This document shows positions 46,857 through 58,485 of a stretch of 64,000 nucleotides of DNA, piece after piece. Source of the stretch: Achromobacter piechaudii NBRC 102461 (GTDB lineage: Bacteria > Pseudomonadota > Gammaproteobacteria > Burkholderiales > Burkholderiaceae_B); the NCBI RefSeq assembly GCF_001571245.1, contig NZ_BCTK01000005.1, positions 620,001 to 684,000 of the forward strand, written 5' to 3'. Within the stretch, counting starts at the first letter, position 1. Each line of letters begins with the position of its first letter. The notes beneath the pieces were generated by a model. That model did no database searches. It was given only the letters and a program-made list of their open reading frames with translations, and had not been told where the DNA came from. The position numbers and the translations under genes are program-made.

Positions 46857-47842
46857 CGTTGCCAATGCCCGCCGTGGCGCCTCGCGTCAATCCGCTGCAA
46901 CGCATCTGGCTGCGCGAAATCGGCATGGAGCGGCTGTGGCTGCGTCCGTCGCCAGTTGAAGCCAAGCCGCTTGCCGCACCGCAAGTGCCTGTTTCGAAAC
47001 CGGTTTTGCCGGCAGCGGCGCCGCCAGCGCCCGCGCCCGTTGCGCTGGCGGCGCCCGGCATCGAGCCCTCGGCCACGGTTGCCGAGCAGCCCCCGGTCGT
47101 CGCCGATCCGGTCGCGCCGATACCCGCGGCCGCCTTCGTTCCGACCGAGCGGGCTTCCGGACGGCCGGGCATTCCGGCGTCCATCCTGAATCGAACGGGT
47201 CCACCGCCGCGCCCCGTTCCCAAGACCGCCGAAGAAGAAGCCGTCGAAGCGCCTCGCATTCCTGTCGCCGAGGCCGTCAAGAACGCCAATCTGGACGAGC
47301 TGCGCGAGCATGTGGTGGCCTGCACGGCTTGCGGGCTGTGCCAGGGACGCCGCCATGCGGTGTTTGGCCACGGCGCAACCCCCACCCGCTGGCTGGTCGT
47401 GGGCGAAGCGCCGGGCGAGCAAGAGGACCGGCAGGGCCACCCCTTCGTCGGCCGTTCGGGGCAGTTGCTGGACGCCATGCTGGCCGCCGTGGGGATGAGC
47501 CGGGATACCGACGTGTTCATCACCAACGTCATCAAGTGCCGTCCCCCGGGCAACCGCAATCCCAAGCCCGAAGAGATCGCGTCTTGCAGCCCCTATCTGA
47601 TGCGGCAGATCGCGCTGCTCAAGCCCGAGCGCATCCTCGTGCTGGGCCGCTTTGCCGCGCAGACGCTGCTAGGCACGGACGCCACGATCGGCAGCCTGCG
47701 CGGTCGCGTGCATACGCTCAAGACGGAAGACGGAAGCGAGATTCCGCTTATCGTCAGCTATCACCCCGCGTACCTGCTGCGCAGCCCGTCCGAAAAGGCG
47801 CGGGCGTGGCAAGACTTGAAGCTGGCCTCACGGATGGCCTGA
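46853..47842 (+). CDS. Family-4-type iron-sulphur uracil-DNA glycosylase
   Basis: A 329-aa protein whose C-terminal 200 residues are a type 4 uracil-DNA glycosylase, removing uracil from DNA. Iron-sulphur ligands are in CTACGLC and KCRPPGNRNPKPEEIASC; catalytic motifs are GEAPGEQEDRQGHPFVG and SYHPAYLLR. The first 130 residues are different: a conserved-looking start (RIWLREIGMERLWLRP) and then an Ala/Pro-rich low-complexity stretch. The start is fixed by the ATGA overlap with the tsaB-rimI gene, so coexpression with t6A and acetylation functions is certain to that extent. Confidence 0.92.
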   Translation: MTLPMPAVAPRVNPLQRIWLREIGMERLWLRPSPVEAKPLAAPQVPVSKPVLPAAAPPAPAPVALAAPGIEPSATVAEQPPVVADPVAPIPAAAFVPTERASGRPGIPASILNRTGPPPRPVPKTAEEEAVEAPRIPVAEAVKNANLDELREHVVACTACGLCQGRRHAVFGHGATPTRWLVVGEAPGEQEDRQGHPFVGRSGQLLDAMLAAVGMSRDTDVFITNVIKCRPPGNRNPKPEEIASCSPYLMRQIALLKPERILVLGRFAAQTLLGTDATIGSLRGRVHTLKTEDGSEIPLIVSYHPAYLLRSPSEKARAWQDLKLASRMA

Positions 47843-47871
47843 CCCGGCGTCGGGCATCGTCCGAGCAGGGC

Positions 47872-47907
47872 AATAAAAAAACCGGGCCATGGCCCGGTTT
47901 TTTTATT
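47872..47907. terminator. Perfectly palindromic bidirectional terminator
   Basis: A 36-bp perfect palindrome with core CCGGGCC-AT-GGCCCGG flanked by seven A and seven T. It serves both the glycosylase gene and the converging lplT. Confidence 0.95.
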
Positions 47908-47921
47908 GGCAGATCAATCGT

Positions 47922-49235
47922 TTAGTGCGTGGAGTCCAGCGCGCGGCCATGGCCTTCCTGGCCGATCTGGTCGTGCAGGTCGGGGTTGGCCAGCATGTTG
48001 CGCTTGCTCCAGCGCATGAACACGACCATCAGCACCGCGACCACCGTACCGAAGATCACGATGATCACGTTGATGGGCAATTGCAGCCACAGCAGCAGCG
48101 TGTACATCGCAACCATCAGCAGGATGTTGAGCTGTTCATTGAAGTTCTGGACCGCGATGGAATGCCCGGCCGACAGCAGCACGTGGCCGCGATGCTGAAG
48201 CAGAGCGTTCATCGGCACCACGAAGAAACCGGCCAGTCCGCCCGTGAGCAGCAGCAGCAGGTAGACGCTCCAGGGCGAATAGACGAGCGGCATCAGCAGC
48301 ACGACCAGCCCCATGGCGGCGCCCACCGGCAGCACGGCCAGCGCGCGGCGCAAGGGGATGCGGCCAGCCAGGATGGAGCCCACGACGGTGCCCAGCGCCG
48401 CCACGCCCATCAGCATCGACGCCTTGTCCAGTTGATAGCCCAGGTGGCTGCGGCCCCATTCGATCACGATCAGTTGCAGCGTGGCGCCCGCGCCCCAGAA
48501 CAGGGTGGTGACGGCCAGCGAGATCTGGCCCAGCTTGTCCTTCCACAGCACGCAGACGTAGCCCCAGAACGTGCGGATCAGGCGCACCGGGTTTTTCTGC
48601 TGCGGGGGGTAGCGCACGTGGGTGCGCGGAATCATCAGATTGCACAGCGCTGCCAACAGATACACGAAGGCAATCACCAGAATGGCGGCTTCGGCAGGCG
48701 TGTGCACCAAGCTGCCGATGAAAGAATGGCTCAACAGCGCGGTGGATACCGAGGACGAGATCAGCAGGCCGCCCAGCACCGTGCCCAGGATGATCGAGAA
48801 CACCGTCAGGCCTTCGATCCAGCTATTGCCCTTGACCAGCATGTGCGGGGGCAGCATTTCGGTGACGATGCCGTACTTGGCGGGCGAATAGGCCGCAGCC
48901 CCGATCCCGACCACGGCATAGGCGCCACACACCAGGTAAGTCTGATATTCCGGGGCGACGCCAATGCTGGCGTACGAGAACATCAGCAGACAGCCGGCCA
49001 CCTTCAGGGCGTTGGTGGAGAACATCACGCGGCCCTTGGGGAAGGAGTCCGCGATGGCGCCGACAAAGGCCGCCAGCACCACGTAGGCCAGCGCGAACGA
49101 CCATTTCATCATGGGCGCCAACCAGTCGGGGCCGTGCAGCTCCTGAATCAAGGCGATGGCTGCGATGAACAGCGCATTGTCCGCCAATGACGAGAAGGCC
49201 TGCGCGGCCATGACCAGATAGAAACCACGTTTCAA
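47922..49235 (-). CDS. lplT: Lysophospholipid transporter LplT (MFS)
   Basis: A 437-aa major facilitator flippase that brings lysophospholipids across the inner membrane for re-acylation. SSLADNALFIAAIALIQE, DSFPKGRVMFSTNALKV, GAAAYSPAKYGIVTEMLPP and GGLAGFFVVPMNALLQHRG match E. coli LplT in order; about 12 helices. Start TTG 49235 is chosen because GGGGA lies five bases upstream and it precedes KRGFYLVMAAQ; the frame is open much further, but that would run into the smc leader. The acyltransferase partner (Aas) is not adjacent. Confidence 0.9.
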   Translation of the reverse strand: MKRGFYLVMAAQAFSSLADNALFIAAIALIQELHGPDWLAPMMKWSFALAYVVLAAFVGAIADSFPKGRVMFSTNALKVAGCLLMFSYASIGVAPEYQTYLVCGAYAVVGIGAAAYSPAKYGIVTEMLPPHMLVKGNSWIEGLTVFSIILGTVLGGLLISSSVSTALLSHSFIGSLVHTPAEAAILVIAFVYLLAALCNLMIPRTHVRYPPQQKNPVRLIRTFWGYVCVLWKDKLGQISLAVTTLFWGAGATLQLIVIEWGRSHLGYQLDKASMLMGVAALGTVVGSILAGRIPLRRALAVLPVGAAMGLVVLLMPLVYSPWSVYLLLLLTGGLAGFFVVPMNALLQHRGHVLLSAGHSIAVQNFNEQLNILLMVAMYTLLLWLQLPINVIIVIFGTVVAVLMVVFMRWSKRNMLANPDLHDQIGQEGHGRALDSTH

Positions 49236-49498
49236 GAATGTCCCCGTTCTTTGGCCTGAGCCCGGCCGATCCGCGTGAAAATTATGTGTCGTGCCAAAAA
49301 GTGTCAGGGAGTATAGCCGGAGCCCGGAGCGGGGCCATTGAGCGTTTGCCCGTGGGTTGACCATTACTGACGTTTGGCGACAGACTGCCTGCGGTATCAT
49401 ACGACCCATATGTGAGCCGGCCCTTCGTGGGCCGGTTTGCAATCTGTGCGGCAGGTCCGTTAACGCCTTTCGTCAACCCACCCCGTCGTCATCGTACT
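49236..49498. other. Divergent intergenic region lplT/smc with leader hairpin
   Basis: No gene. A weak -10 TATCAT (49395-49400) precedes a hairpin CCGGCCC-TTCGT-GGGCCGG (49417-49435) that is followed by TTT, giving a terminator-like or structured leader about 64 bp before the smc GTG. No convincing promoter is seen for lplT. Confidence 0.4.
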
Positions 49499-52400
49499 GT
49501 GCGTCTTACTCAGCTAAAACTCGCCGGCTTCAAGTCCTTCGTCGATCCCACCGTGATTCCCGTGCCCAGTCAACTGGTTGGCGTGGTGGGTCCGAACGGC
49601 TGCGGAAAATCGAACATCATCGACGCCGTGCGCTGGGTGCTGGGCGAGGCCAAGGCCTCGGAACTGCGTGGCGAATCCATGCAGGACGTTATTTTCAACG
49701 GCTCGGGCAACCGCAAGCCGGCCGCGCGGGCGTCGGTGGAGATGGTCTTCGACAACAGCGAAGGGCGCGCCGCCGGCCAATGGAGCACCTACGCCGAAAT
49801 CGCCGTGCGACGCGTGCTGACGCGCGACGGCACCAGCAGCTACTTCGTCAATAACCAGCAGGTCCGCCGCCGCGATATCCACGACATCTTCCTGGGCACC
49901 GGCCTGGGCGCTCGGGGTTACGCGATCATCGGGCAGGGCATGATCAACCGCCTGATCGAGGCGCGTCCTGAAGAGTTGCGGGTGTTCCTGGAAGAAGCGG
50001 CCGGGGTGTCGCGCTACAAGGAACGCCGCCGCGAGACCGAAAACCGCCTGTCCGACACGCGCGAAAACCTGACCCGCGTGGAAGATATCCTGCGCGAATT
50101 GAACAGCCAGCTTGAAAAGCTGGAAGCCCAGGCCGAAGTCGCCACGCGTTACCGCGAGCTTCAGGCCGACGGCGAAAAGAAACAGCATTCCCTGTGGTTC
50201 CTGAAGGAAACCGGGGCGCGCGAAGAGCGCGCCAAGAAGGCCCAGGAAATGGCGCAGGCGCAGAACGAGCTTGAAGCCGCCATCGCCGGCCTGCGGGCGG
50301 GCGAAGCCGCGCTGGAATCGCGCCGTCAGGCCCACTATGCGGCCAGCGACGCGGTACATACCGCGCAGGGCGCGCTATACGAGGCCAACGCGCAGGTCAG
50401 CCGGCTGGAAGCCGAGATCCGCCACGTCGTCGATTCGCGCAACCGCTTGCAGGCGCGCCGCGACCAGTTGCAGCAGCAGATCGCCGAATGGACCAGCCAG
50501 CGCGAACACTGCACTGAACAGATCGCCCAGGCCGAAGAAGACCTGGCCGCCGCCGCCGCCCGTACCGAAGAAGCGCGCGCCACGGCTGAAGACGCCCAGG
50601 CTGGCTTGCCCGCCGTCGAACAACGTGTGCGCGAGGCCGCCTCGGGGCGCGACGAAATGCGCGCCGCGCTGGCCCGAGTCGAGCAGAACCTGGCGCTGGT
50701 CGCCCAGACCCAGCGCGACGCCGACCGCCAGATGCAGGTGCTGGAACAGCGCCGCGAACGGCTCCAGCAGGAACTGCGCGAACTGCATGCGCCCGATCCC
50801 GTCCGCCTGGAACAACTGGCCGGCGACCGCCTTGCCGGCGAAGACCAGCTGGAAGAAGCGCAGGAAGAACTGGCCACGCTGGAAGGCCGCGTGCCTGAAG
50901 CGGATGCCGAGCGCAGCCGCGCCCAGGCCGCCGCCCAGACCGACGCGCAGAATCTGGCGCGCCTGGAAGCCCGCCTGTCGGCCCTGGTGAAGTTGCAGGA
51001 AGACGTGCAGAAGCAGGGCGCGCTGGAACCCTGGCTGGCCAAGCACGAGCTGGCCGGCCTGTCGCGCCTGTGGCAGAAGCTGCATGTGGAACCGGGTTGG
51101 GAAACAGCTCTTGAATCCGCGCTGCGCGAACGCATGGCGTCGATGGAAGTGCGCAACCTGGATTGGGCGCGCGCCTTCGCCGAAGATGCGCCGCCCGCCC
51201 GCCTGGCCTTCTATCAGCTGCCAGCCGCGGCCCCCGCACCGGCCGCCCCGGCTGGCTTGACGCCGCTGGCCAGCCTGCTGCGCATCACCGACCCAGACCT
51301 GCGCACGCTGCTGAATGAATGGCTGGCTGGCGTCTATACCGCCACCGACGTCACGCAAGCCCTGGCCATGCGCGCCACCTTGCCGGCTGGCAGCGCCTGC
51401 GTGGTCAAGGCCGGCCACCTGATCGACGCGCACAGCGTCCGCTTTTACGCGCCGGACTCCGAACAGGCCGGCCTGTTGGCCCGCCAGCAGGAAATCGAAA
51501 ACCTGCAACGCGAAATCAAGGCCCAGCAACTGATCGCCGATCAGGCGCGCGCCGCGGTTGCGCGAGCCGAGGCGGCCTGGCAGCAGGTCTCGCAGGCCAT
51601 AGCGCCGGCGCGCACGCGCGTGGCCGAAGTCACGCGCCGCGTGCACGACATCCAGCTTGAGCATTCGCGTCTCCAGCAGCAGGCCGAACAATCGGGCGAG
51701 CGGGCATCGCGCCTGCGCCAGGACCTGGAAGAAATCAAGGTTCAGGAAGAAGACCTGCGCGCCACCCGCGAAGAAGCCGAAGCCCGCTTCGAGACGCTGG
51801 ACGAAGAACTGGCCGAACATCAATCCCGCTTTGCCGATGCGGAAATGGACGGCGAGACGCTGGCCGCCCAGGCGGAAGCCGCCCGCACGCGCCTGCGCGA
51901 GCTGGAGCGCGCCGCTCAAGAAGCCGAATTCGCCGAGCGGGGTATCCAGGTCCGCATCACCGATCTGCAACGCAATCAGCAACTGGCGGCCGATCAAAGC
52001 CAGCGCGGCACGGTCGAACTGGAACAGCTGATGGGCGAGCTGACCGAATTGGACGCCTCGGCTTCCCAGGCCGGTCTGCAGGATGCGCTGGAAGCGCGCG
52101 CCGAGCGCGAGGAAGCGCTGTCGCGGGCGCGCCAGGAAATGGAAAATCTGGCGGCCCTGTTGCGGGGCGCTGATGAAGATCGCCAGCAGCAGGAACAGAC
52201 GCTGGAACCGCGCCGCGCGCGCATCATGGAACTGCAATTGCAGGAACAGGCCGCGCGTCTGGCGGAAGAGCAATTCACCGAACAGTTGAACGCTCGCGAA
52301 GTCGACCGCGAGGCGCTGGCCCAGGACCTGGCCAACCGCCCCGAAGAATGGCGTCGCGCCAGCTGGCTGCAACAGGAAGTGGGGCGGATCTCGCGCCAGA

Positions 52401-53032
52401 TCGAATCGCTGGGCTCGGTCAACCTGGCCGCGCTGGACGAATTGAACACCTCGCGCGAACGCAAGGGGTTCCTGGATTCTCAGCACCAGGACTTGATGAC
52501 CGCCATCGAGACCCTGGAAGACGCGATCCGCAAGATCGACCGCGAAACGCGCGAGCTGCTGCAAGAGACGTTCAATATCGTGAACGGCCACTTCGGCGAG
52601 CTGTTCCCCAAGCTTTTCGGGGGCGGCGAAGCCAAGCTCAGCATGACCGGCGAGGAAATCCTCGACGCCGGCGTGCAGGTGATGGCGCAGCCCCCGGGCA
52701 AGCGCAACAGCACAATCCACCTGTTGTCGGGCGGCGAAAAGGCACTGACCGCGACCGCGCTGGTGTTCGCGCTGTTCAAGCTGAATCCGGCGCCGTTCTG
52801 CCTGCTGGACGAGGTGGACGCGCCGCTGGACGACGCCAACACGGAACGCTACGCAAACCTGGTCGCCAACATGAGCGAGCAAACGCAATTCCTATTTATT
52901 TCGCACAACAAGATCGCCATGCAAATGGCCAAGCAGCTGATCGGCGTAACCATGCAAGAGCAAGGGGTTTCGCGTATCGTTGCGGTAGACATAGATTCGG
53001 CCGTGCAGATGATGGCCTCCGAAGCGGCATAA
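49499..53032 (+). CDS. smc: Chromosome segregation protein SMC
   Basis: A 1177-aa condensin-type ATPase that organises the chromosome. The N-terminal ABC half carries Walker A GPNGCGKSNIIDAVRW; two long coiled coils rich in Glu/Gln/Arg surround a hinge at about residues 520-620; the C-terminal half has LLSGGEKALTATALVFALF and Walker B FCLLDEVDAPLDDAN. The start GTG 49499 begins RLTQLKLAGFKSFVDPTVIP, the canonical SMC start; earlier in-frame GTG 49412 would add a leader translated from a hairpin. It is followed by zipA and ligA, the usual order. Confidence 0.95.
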   Translation: MRLTQLKLAGFKSFVDPTVIPVPSQLVGVVGPNGCGKSNIIDAVRWVLGEAKASELRGESMQDVIFNGSGNRKPAARASVEMVFDNSEGRAAGQWSTYAEIAVRRVLTRDGTSSYFVNNQQVRRRDIHDIFLGTGLGARGYAIIGQGMINRLIEARPEELRVFLEEAAGVSRYKERRRETENRLSDTRENLTRVEDILRELNSQLEKLEAQAEVATRYRELQADGEKKQHSLWFLKETGAREERAKKAQEMAQAQNELEAAIAGLRAGEAALESRRQAHYAASDAVHTAQGALYEANAQVSRLEAEIRHVVDSRNRLQARRDQLQQQIAEWTSQREHCTEQIAQAEEDLAAAAARTEEARATAEDAQAGLPAVEQRVREAASGRDEMRAALARVEQNLALVAQTQRDADRQMQVLEQRRERLQQELRELHAPDPVRLEQLAGDRLAGEDQLEEAQEELATLEGRVPEADAERSRAQAAAQTDAQNLARLEARLSALVKLQEDVQKQGALEPWLAKHELAGLSRLWQKLHVEPGWETALESALRERMASMEVRNLDWARAFAEDAPPARLAFYQLPAAAPAPAAPAGLTPLASLLRITDPDLRTLLNEWLAGVYTATDVTQALAMRATLPAGSACVVKAGHLIDAHSVRFYAPDSEQAGLLARQQEIENLQREIKAQQLIADQARAAVARAEAAWQQVSQAIAPARTRVAEVTRRVHDIQLEHSRLQQQAEQSGERASRLRQDLEEIKVQEEDLRATREEAEARFETLDEELAEHQSRFADAEMDGETLAAQAEAARTRLRELERAAQEAEFAERGIQVRITDLQRNQQLAADQSQRGTVELEQLMGELTELDASASQAGLQDALEARAEREEALSRARQEMENLAALLRGADEDRQQQEQTLEPRRARIMELQLQEQAARLAEEQFTEQLNAREVDREALAQDLANRPEEWRRASWLQQEVGRISRQIESLGSVNLAALDELNTSRERKGFLDSQHQDLMTAIETLEDAIRKIDRETRELLQETFNIVNGHFGELFPKLFGGGEAKLSMTGEEILDAGVQVMAQPPGKRNSTIHLLSGGEKALTATALVFALFKLNPAPFCLLDEVDAPLDDANTERYANLVANMSEQTQFLFISHNKIAMQMAKQLIGVTMQEQGVSRIVAVDIDSAVQMMASEAA

Positions 53033-53078
53033 ACCCCATATTTAGAAAGGCGCCGCCCTCCTGGCGCGGGATGTACAC

Positions 53079-54155
53079 ATGAGTGATTTGCAGATCGGGC
53101 TGATAGCCCTGGGCGTCTTGCTGATACTGCTGGTGTTGGGATTCAACTGGTGGCAGGACCGGCGCGTCCGGCGCAAGATGCAAAGCCATTTCCCTACGTC
53201 TGAACAAGATCCGTTGCTGGGTGCCGGCGCGGCTGGCGCTGCGTCGGCCACGGCCGCTGGCGCGAGCCGCCGCGAGCCCGGCATGGGCGGCGACGCCCCA
53301 CGTTCGCAGCCGGGCCAGCCCGCGCCGGTGGATCCGGGCAGCGATGCCGATGATGCCGAAGAGCCCGATCCCGCTTGCGAAGTCGTCATCGAAATCAATT
53401 TTGCCGAGCCGGTTCGCGGCGCCGATCTGCTTCCCTACATGCAAAGCCTGCGCCACGTCGGCCGCAAGCCCATGCGCGTGTTTGCCGAAACGGACCAACG
53501 GCGCCATCGTGCGCGCGTGCATGCCGGCGAGTCCTACGCATCGATGCAACTGGCGGTATTGCTGGCCAACCGCAGCGGCCCGCTCACCGCGATCGAATGG
53601 TCGCAAGCCTGGGCCCGCGCCCAGGACATGGCCGAACGCTTCGACGCCAACATCGAAGGCCCCGACCAGCAAGCCGTGCTGGAGCAGGGCGCTCGCCTGG
53701 ACGACACCTGCGCCGCCCTGGACACCCAGGTCGGCCTGACGCTTCTGTTGGGCGCGGCGCAACCGGCTGCCGAAGTTCTGGCGGTCGCCCGCGACACCGG
53801 GTTTGTGGCTGACGGCAACCGCATGGCCTGGCCGGCGGAAAACGGCGTGACCCGCTTCACGCTGTCGCGCGCCGATGGCGCTGCCTTCGACGCAGGCATG
53901 GGCGGGGTTGAACGTCTTTACCTGCTGCTGGATGTGCCTTGTGCTCCCGCTGACACCCGCGCCTTCGGTCGCATGGTGGATGTGGGCCGCGATCTGGCCG
54001 CGCGCCTGCGTGCCGAATTGGTCGATGACCAGGGCAAGCCTTTGGCTGAAGGGTCTGAAACGGTGATCGACGAACGCCTTCAAGTGCTCTTCGAACAGCT
54101 CGAACAAGCGGGCCTGCCCGCCGGAAGCGAGCGCGCTCAACGGGTGTTTGCGTAA
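53079..54155 (+). CDS. zipA: Divergent ZipA-like cell-division protein
   Basis: A 358-aa protein with an N-terminal membrane anchor (residues 4-24, IGLIALGVLLILLVLGFNWW), a basic patch (RRVRRK), an Ala/Gly/Pro linker (about 45-95), and a C-terminal domain from about 95 with the ZipA-C-like pattern (GADLLPYMQSLRHVGRKPMR, then a long helix and GVERLYLLLDVPCAP). ZipA tethers FtsZ to the membrane. The smc-zipA-ligA setting supports the assignment; sequence identity to enteric ZipA is low. Its stop touches the ligA start. Confidence 0.82.
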   Translation: MSDLQIGLIALGVLLILLVLGFNWWQDRRVRRKMQSHFPTSEQDPLLGAGAAGAASATAAGASRREPGMGGDAPRSQPGQPAPVDPGSDADDAEEPDPACEVVIEINFAEPVRGADLLPYMQSLRHVGRKPMRVFAETDQRRHRARVHAGESYASMQLAVLLANRSGPLTAIEWSQAWARAQDMAERFDANIEGPDQQAVLEQGARLDDTCAALDTQVGLTLLLGAAQPAAEVLAVARDTGFVADGNRMAWPAENGVTRFTLSRADGAAFDAGMGGVERLYLLLDVPCAPADTRAFGRMVDVGRDLAARLRAELVDDQGKPLAEGSETVIDERLQVLFEQLEQAGLPAGSERAQRVFA

Positions 54156-56258
<2,103 letters not shown>

Positions 56259-56312
56259 CCGGCATCCGGCTGGGGCCTGCCTTGCTTTGCACGAAGGTTT
56301 TGCTCCCGCTTG

Positions 56313-56352
56313 AGACGAAAAAAAACTGCCCGCGGGCAGTTTTTTTCGTCTG
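56313..56352. terminator. Bidirectional Rho-independent terminator
   Basis: The palindrome CTGCCCG/CGGGCAG is flanked by eight A on the left and seven T on the right, and by ACG/CGT outer arms. It ends both ligA and the converging parvulin gene. Confidence 0.94.
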
Positions 56353-56360
56353 GCGAAGGC

Positions 56361-57137
56361 TTACTGGATCTTGGCCTTGTCGCGCAGTTGCTTCTGGTAG
56401 TCGGCCAGGGTTTGCTGGCGCAGCATTTCTTCCAGTTGCGGACGGACCTGATCCAGCGGCGGGAATTCCACCGGGCGGGTGTCGTCAACCATGATGATGT
56501 GCCAGCCAAACTGGGTTTGCACCGGCTTGTCGACCAGTTGGCCCTTCTTGAGCTGGGTCACGGCTTGCGCGAACGGCTGGACGTAGTTGGTCGGGGGAGC
56601 CCAACCCAGATCGCCACCCTTTTCGGCGCTGCCGGGGTCCTTCGAGTTCTTCTTGGCCAGATCGTCGAACTTGCTCTTGTTGCTCTTGATCTGGGCCAGC
56701 AGGTCATTGGCCGTCTTCTCGTCTTCGACGAGGATATGACGGACCTTGTATTCCATCTTGCCGGCTTGTTCTTTCTTGATCTTCTCGTATTCGGCGGTGA
56801 CCTTGGCGTCCGAAACCGGATTCTTGGCCAGGTAGTCGGCCATCAGCGCGCGCACCAGGATGCCTTGGCGGGCCAGTTCGATTTCGGTCTGAACGTCGGC
56901 TTGCTTGGCGATGCCGCTGGATTCGGCGGCTTGCACGAAGATCTGGCGGTTGATCATTTCTTGCTTGACCTGTTCGCGCAGTTGCGGCGAGTCGGTCGCG
57001 CCTTGGCTGACCAGCAGCTTGACGAATTGATCCAAATTCTTTTGCGGAATGGCCTTACCGTTGACGGTGGCCACGTTCTGCGCGAAAGCAGGCACGGCGA
57101 TGACGCAGGCCGCAGCCAGCATGACGATGCGTTTCAT
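56361..57137 (-). CDS. Periplasmic parvulin peptidyl-prolyl isomerase (Par27-like)
   Basis: A 258-aa exported foldase/chaperone for outer-membrane and secreted proteins. Signal peptide with cleavage after AFA (residue 19), an all-helical N-domain, a parvulin domain (KVRHILVEDEKTANDLLAQI, then GGDLGWAPPTNYVQPFAQAV, GWHIIMVDD) and a short C-domain. Length and layout equal Par27 of Bordetella pertussis. It is the last gene of a minus-strand group with bolA, yciB and msrB. Confidence 0.94.
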   Translation of the reverse strand: MKRIVMLAAACVIAVPAFAQNVATVNGKAIPQKNLDQFVKLLVSQGATDSPQLREQVKQEMINRQIFVQAAESSGIAKQADVQTEIELARQGILVRALMADYLAKNPVSDAKVTAEYEKIKKEQAGKMEYKVRHILVEDEKTANDLLAQIKSNKSKFDDLAKKNSKDPGSAEKGGDLGWAPPTNYVQPFAQAVTQLKKGQLVDKPVQTQFGWHIIMVDDTRPVEFPPLDQVRPQLEEMLRQQTLADYQKQLRDKAKIQ

Positions 57138-57154
57138 GAATATCCTTTTACTTT

Positions 57155-57424
57155 CTATTTGGGAGCCTGGGCATCTAGCGCAAGCGCATGAATCGGATAG
57201 GGGATCAAATCTTGCAAATGATGATACACCAGCCTATGTCGCGCAACGGCGGAGAGCCCCGTGAAGCAAGGCGCTACGATGTGCACGCGATAGTGGCCGG
57301 CGCCGTTTTTACTGCCTTCGTGGCCGGCATGCAAATGCGAGTCGTCCAGAATGTCCAGCGTGACGGGTTCCAGGGCGGCGAGGCGCTCTCGGATGAGGGT
57401 GATGCGATCGGTGTTTTCGGACAT
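57155..57424 (-). CDS. BolA-family protein
   Basis: An 89-aa BolA-type protein. The start at 57424 gives the family's typical N-terminus (ITLIRERLAALEPVTLDILD); HLHAGHEGSKNGAGHYRVHI holds the conserved H-x-G region that co-ligates an iron-sulphur cluster with monothiol glutaredoxins, and VYHHLQDLIPYPIHALAL the helix-turn-helix-like end. It stands between yciB and the parvulin. BolA proteins assist iron-sulphur maturation or act as regulators. Confidence 0.92.
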   Translation of the reverse strand: MSENTDRITLIRERLAALEPVTLDILDDSHLHAGHEGSKNGAGHYRVHIVAPCFTGLSAVARHRLVYHHLQDLIPYPIHALALDAQAPK

Positions 57425-57492
57425 GGCGGCAATATGAAAGTTCCGACGCGCCGCCAGTGGCGGGCGCGCCAATTATTGAGCCGTCTGGCGAA

Positions 57493-58068
57493 TCAGGGCT
57501 TGCCCGGCGGGTTGCCGGAACTGGCATTTTCGTCGGTCTGGATGTGTTTGCCCAGCCACACCGATTGGCCGATCACGAACACGACCATCAAACCCATCAG
57601 GCCGAAGGCCTTGAAGCTGACCCATTGCGACTCGGTGAAGTGACCCGAGAACGCCACATACAGGTTCAACGCGCCGGCGACAAGGAAGAAAGCCGCCCAG
57701 ACCAGGTTGAGCTTGTCCCATGCCGCGTCGGGCAGTTGAATCTGCTTTTCCATCAGTCGGCGGATCAGGTTGCGGCCGAACAGGAAGCGGGAAACCAGCA
57801 GCGCGCCGCCAAACAGCCAATACAGGACGGTGGGCTTCCACTTGATGAAGACATCGCTGTGCAGCCAGATGGTGGCGCCGCCAAAGACCAGGATGACCGT
57901 CAGGTTGATCCAGTGCATCGCTTCGGTGGCGCGGCCGGTGGCCTTGAGCCACACAATCTGCAACACCGCGGCCGCCATGGCGACGCCGGTGGCGATGAAG
58001 ATGTCCGTGTACCGATAGGCGATGAAGAACAGGAACAGCGGGAACAGGTCGAACAGAAACTTCTTCAT
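57493..58068 (-). CDS. Inner-membrane septation protein A (YciB/IspZ family)
   Basis: A 191-aa polytopic membrane protein of the YciB/septation-protein-A family. [20 protein letters not shown] and [20 protein letters not shown] are family signatures; five helices are apparent. In E. coli YciB links envelope elongation and septation. Its start overlaps the msrB stop as ATGA. Confidence 0.93.
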   Translation of the reverse strand: MKKFLFDLFPLFLFFIAYRYTDIFIATGVAMAAAVLQIVWLKATGRATEAMHWINLTVILVFGGATIWLHSDVFIKWKPTVLYWLFGGALLVSRFLFGRNLIRRLMEKQIQLPDAAWDKLNLVWAAFFLVAGALNLYVAFSGHFTESQWVSFKAFGLMGLMVVFVIGQSVWLGKHIQTDENASSGNPPGKP

Positions 58069-58466
58069 TCGTCTTTTATGGGTTCAAACGTCATCGACAG
58101 GGAGTTGATGCAATAGCGCAGCCCGGTGGGTTCGGGGCCGTCAGGGAAGACGTGGCCCAGGTGCGAGTCGCACACATTGCACAGCACTTCGGTGCGGACC
58201 ATGCCGTGGCTGACGTCGCGTTCTTCGCGCACCAGTTCGGGGTCCAGCGCCTGGAAGTAGCTGGGCCAGCCGCAGCCGGCGTCGAATTTGGTGTCGGATG
58301 CGAACAGGGCGGTGCCACAGCCGACGCAGCGATAGATGCCCGGCGTGAACGTGTTCCAGTAACGCCCGGTGAATGCGCGTTCGGTACCCTTTTCACGGGT
58401 GACCACGTATTCTTCGGGGGACAGTTGTGCACGCCATTCGGCGTCGGATTTGCGTACTTTTTCCAT
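58065..58466 (-). CDS. msrB: Peptide-methionine (R)-S-oxide reductase
   Basis: A 133-aa repair enzyme that reduces methionine-R-sulphoxide. Two CxxC pairs bind zinc (YRCVGCG and [11 protein letters not shown]), [14 protein letters not shown] and the catalytic Cys in [10 protein letters not shown] are present. The start at 58466 begins [15 protein letters not shown], the family's usual start; longer in-frame starts would cross the divergent bioM gene. It is divergent from bioM with 52 bp between. Confidence 0.95.
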   Translation of the reverse strand: MEKVRKSDAEWRAQLSPEEYVVTREKGTERAFTGRYWNTFTPGIYRCVGCGTALFASDTKFDAGCGWPSYFQALDPELVREERDVSHGMVRTEVLCNVCDSHLGHVFPDGPEPTGLRYCINSLSMTFEPIKDE

Positions 58467-58485
58467 ATCAGCTCTTGGAGTCCCG

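Noticed and set aside
49236..49442. N-terminal extension of LplT to 49442
   Set aside because: It would translate the smc leader and the hairpin region; TTG 49235 has a ribosome site and begins the family's first helix.
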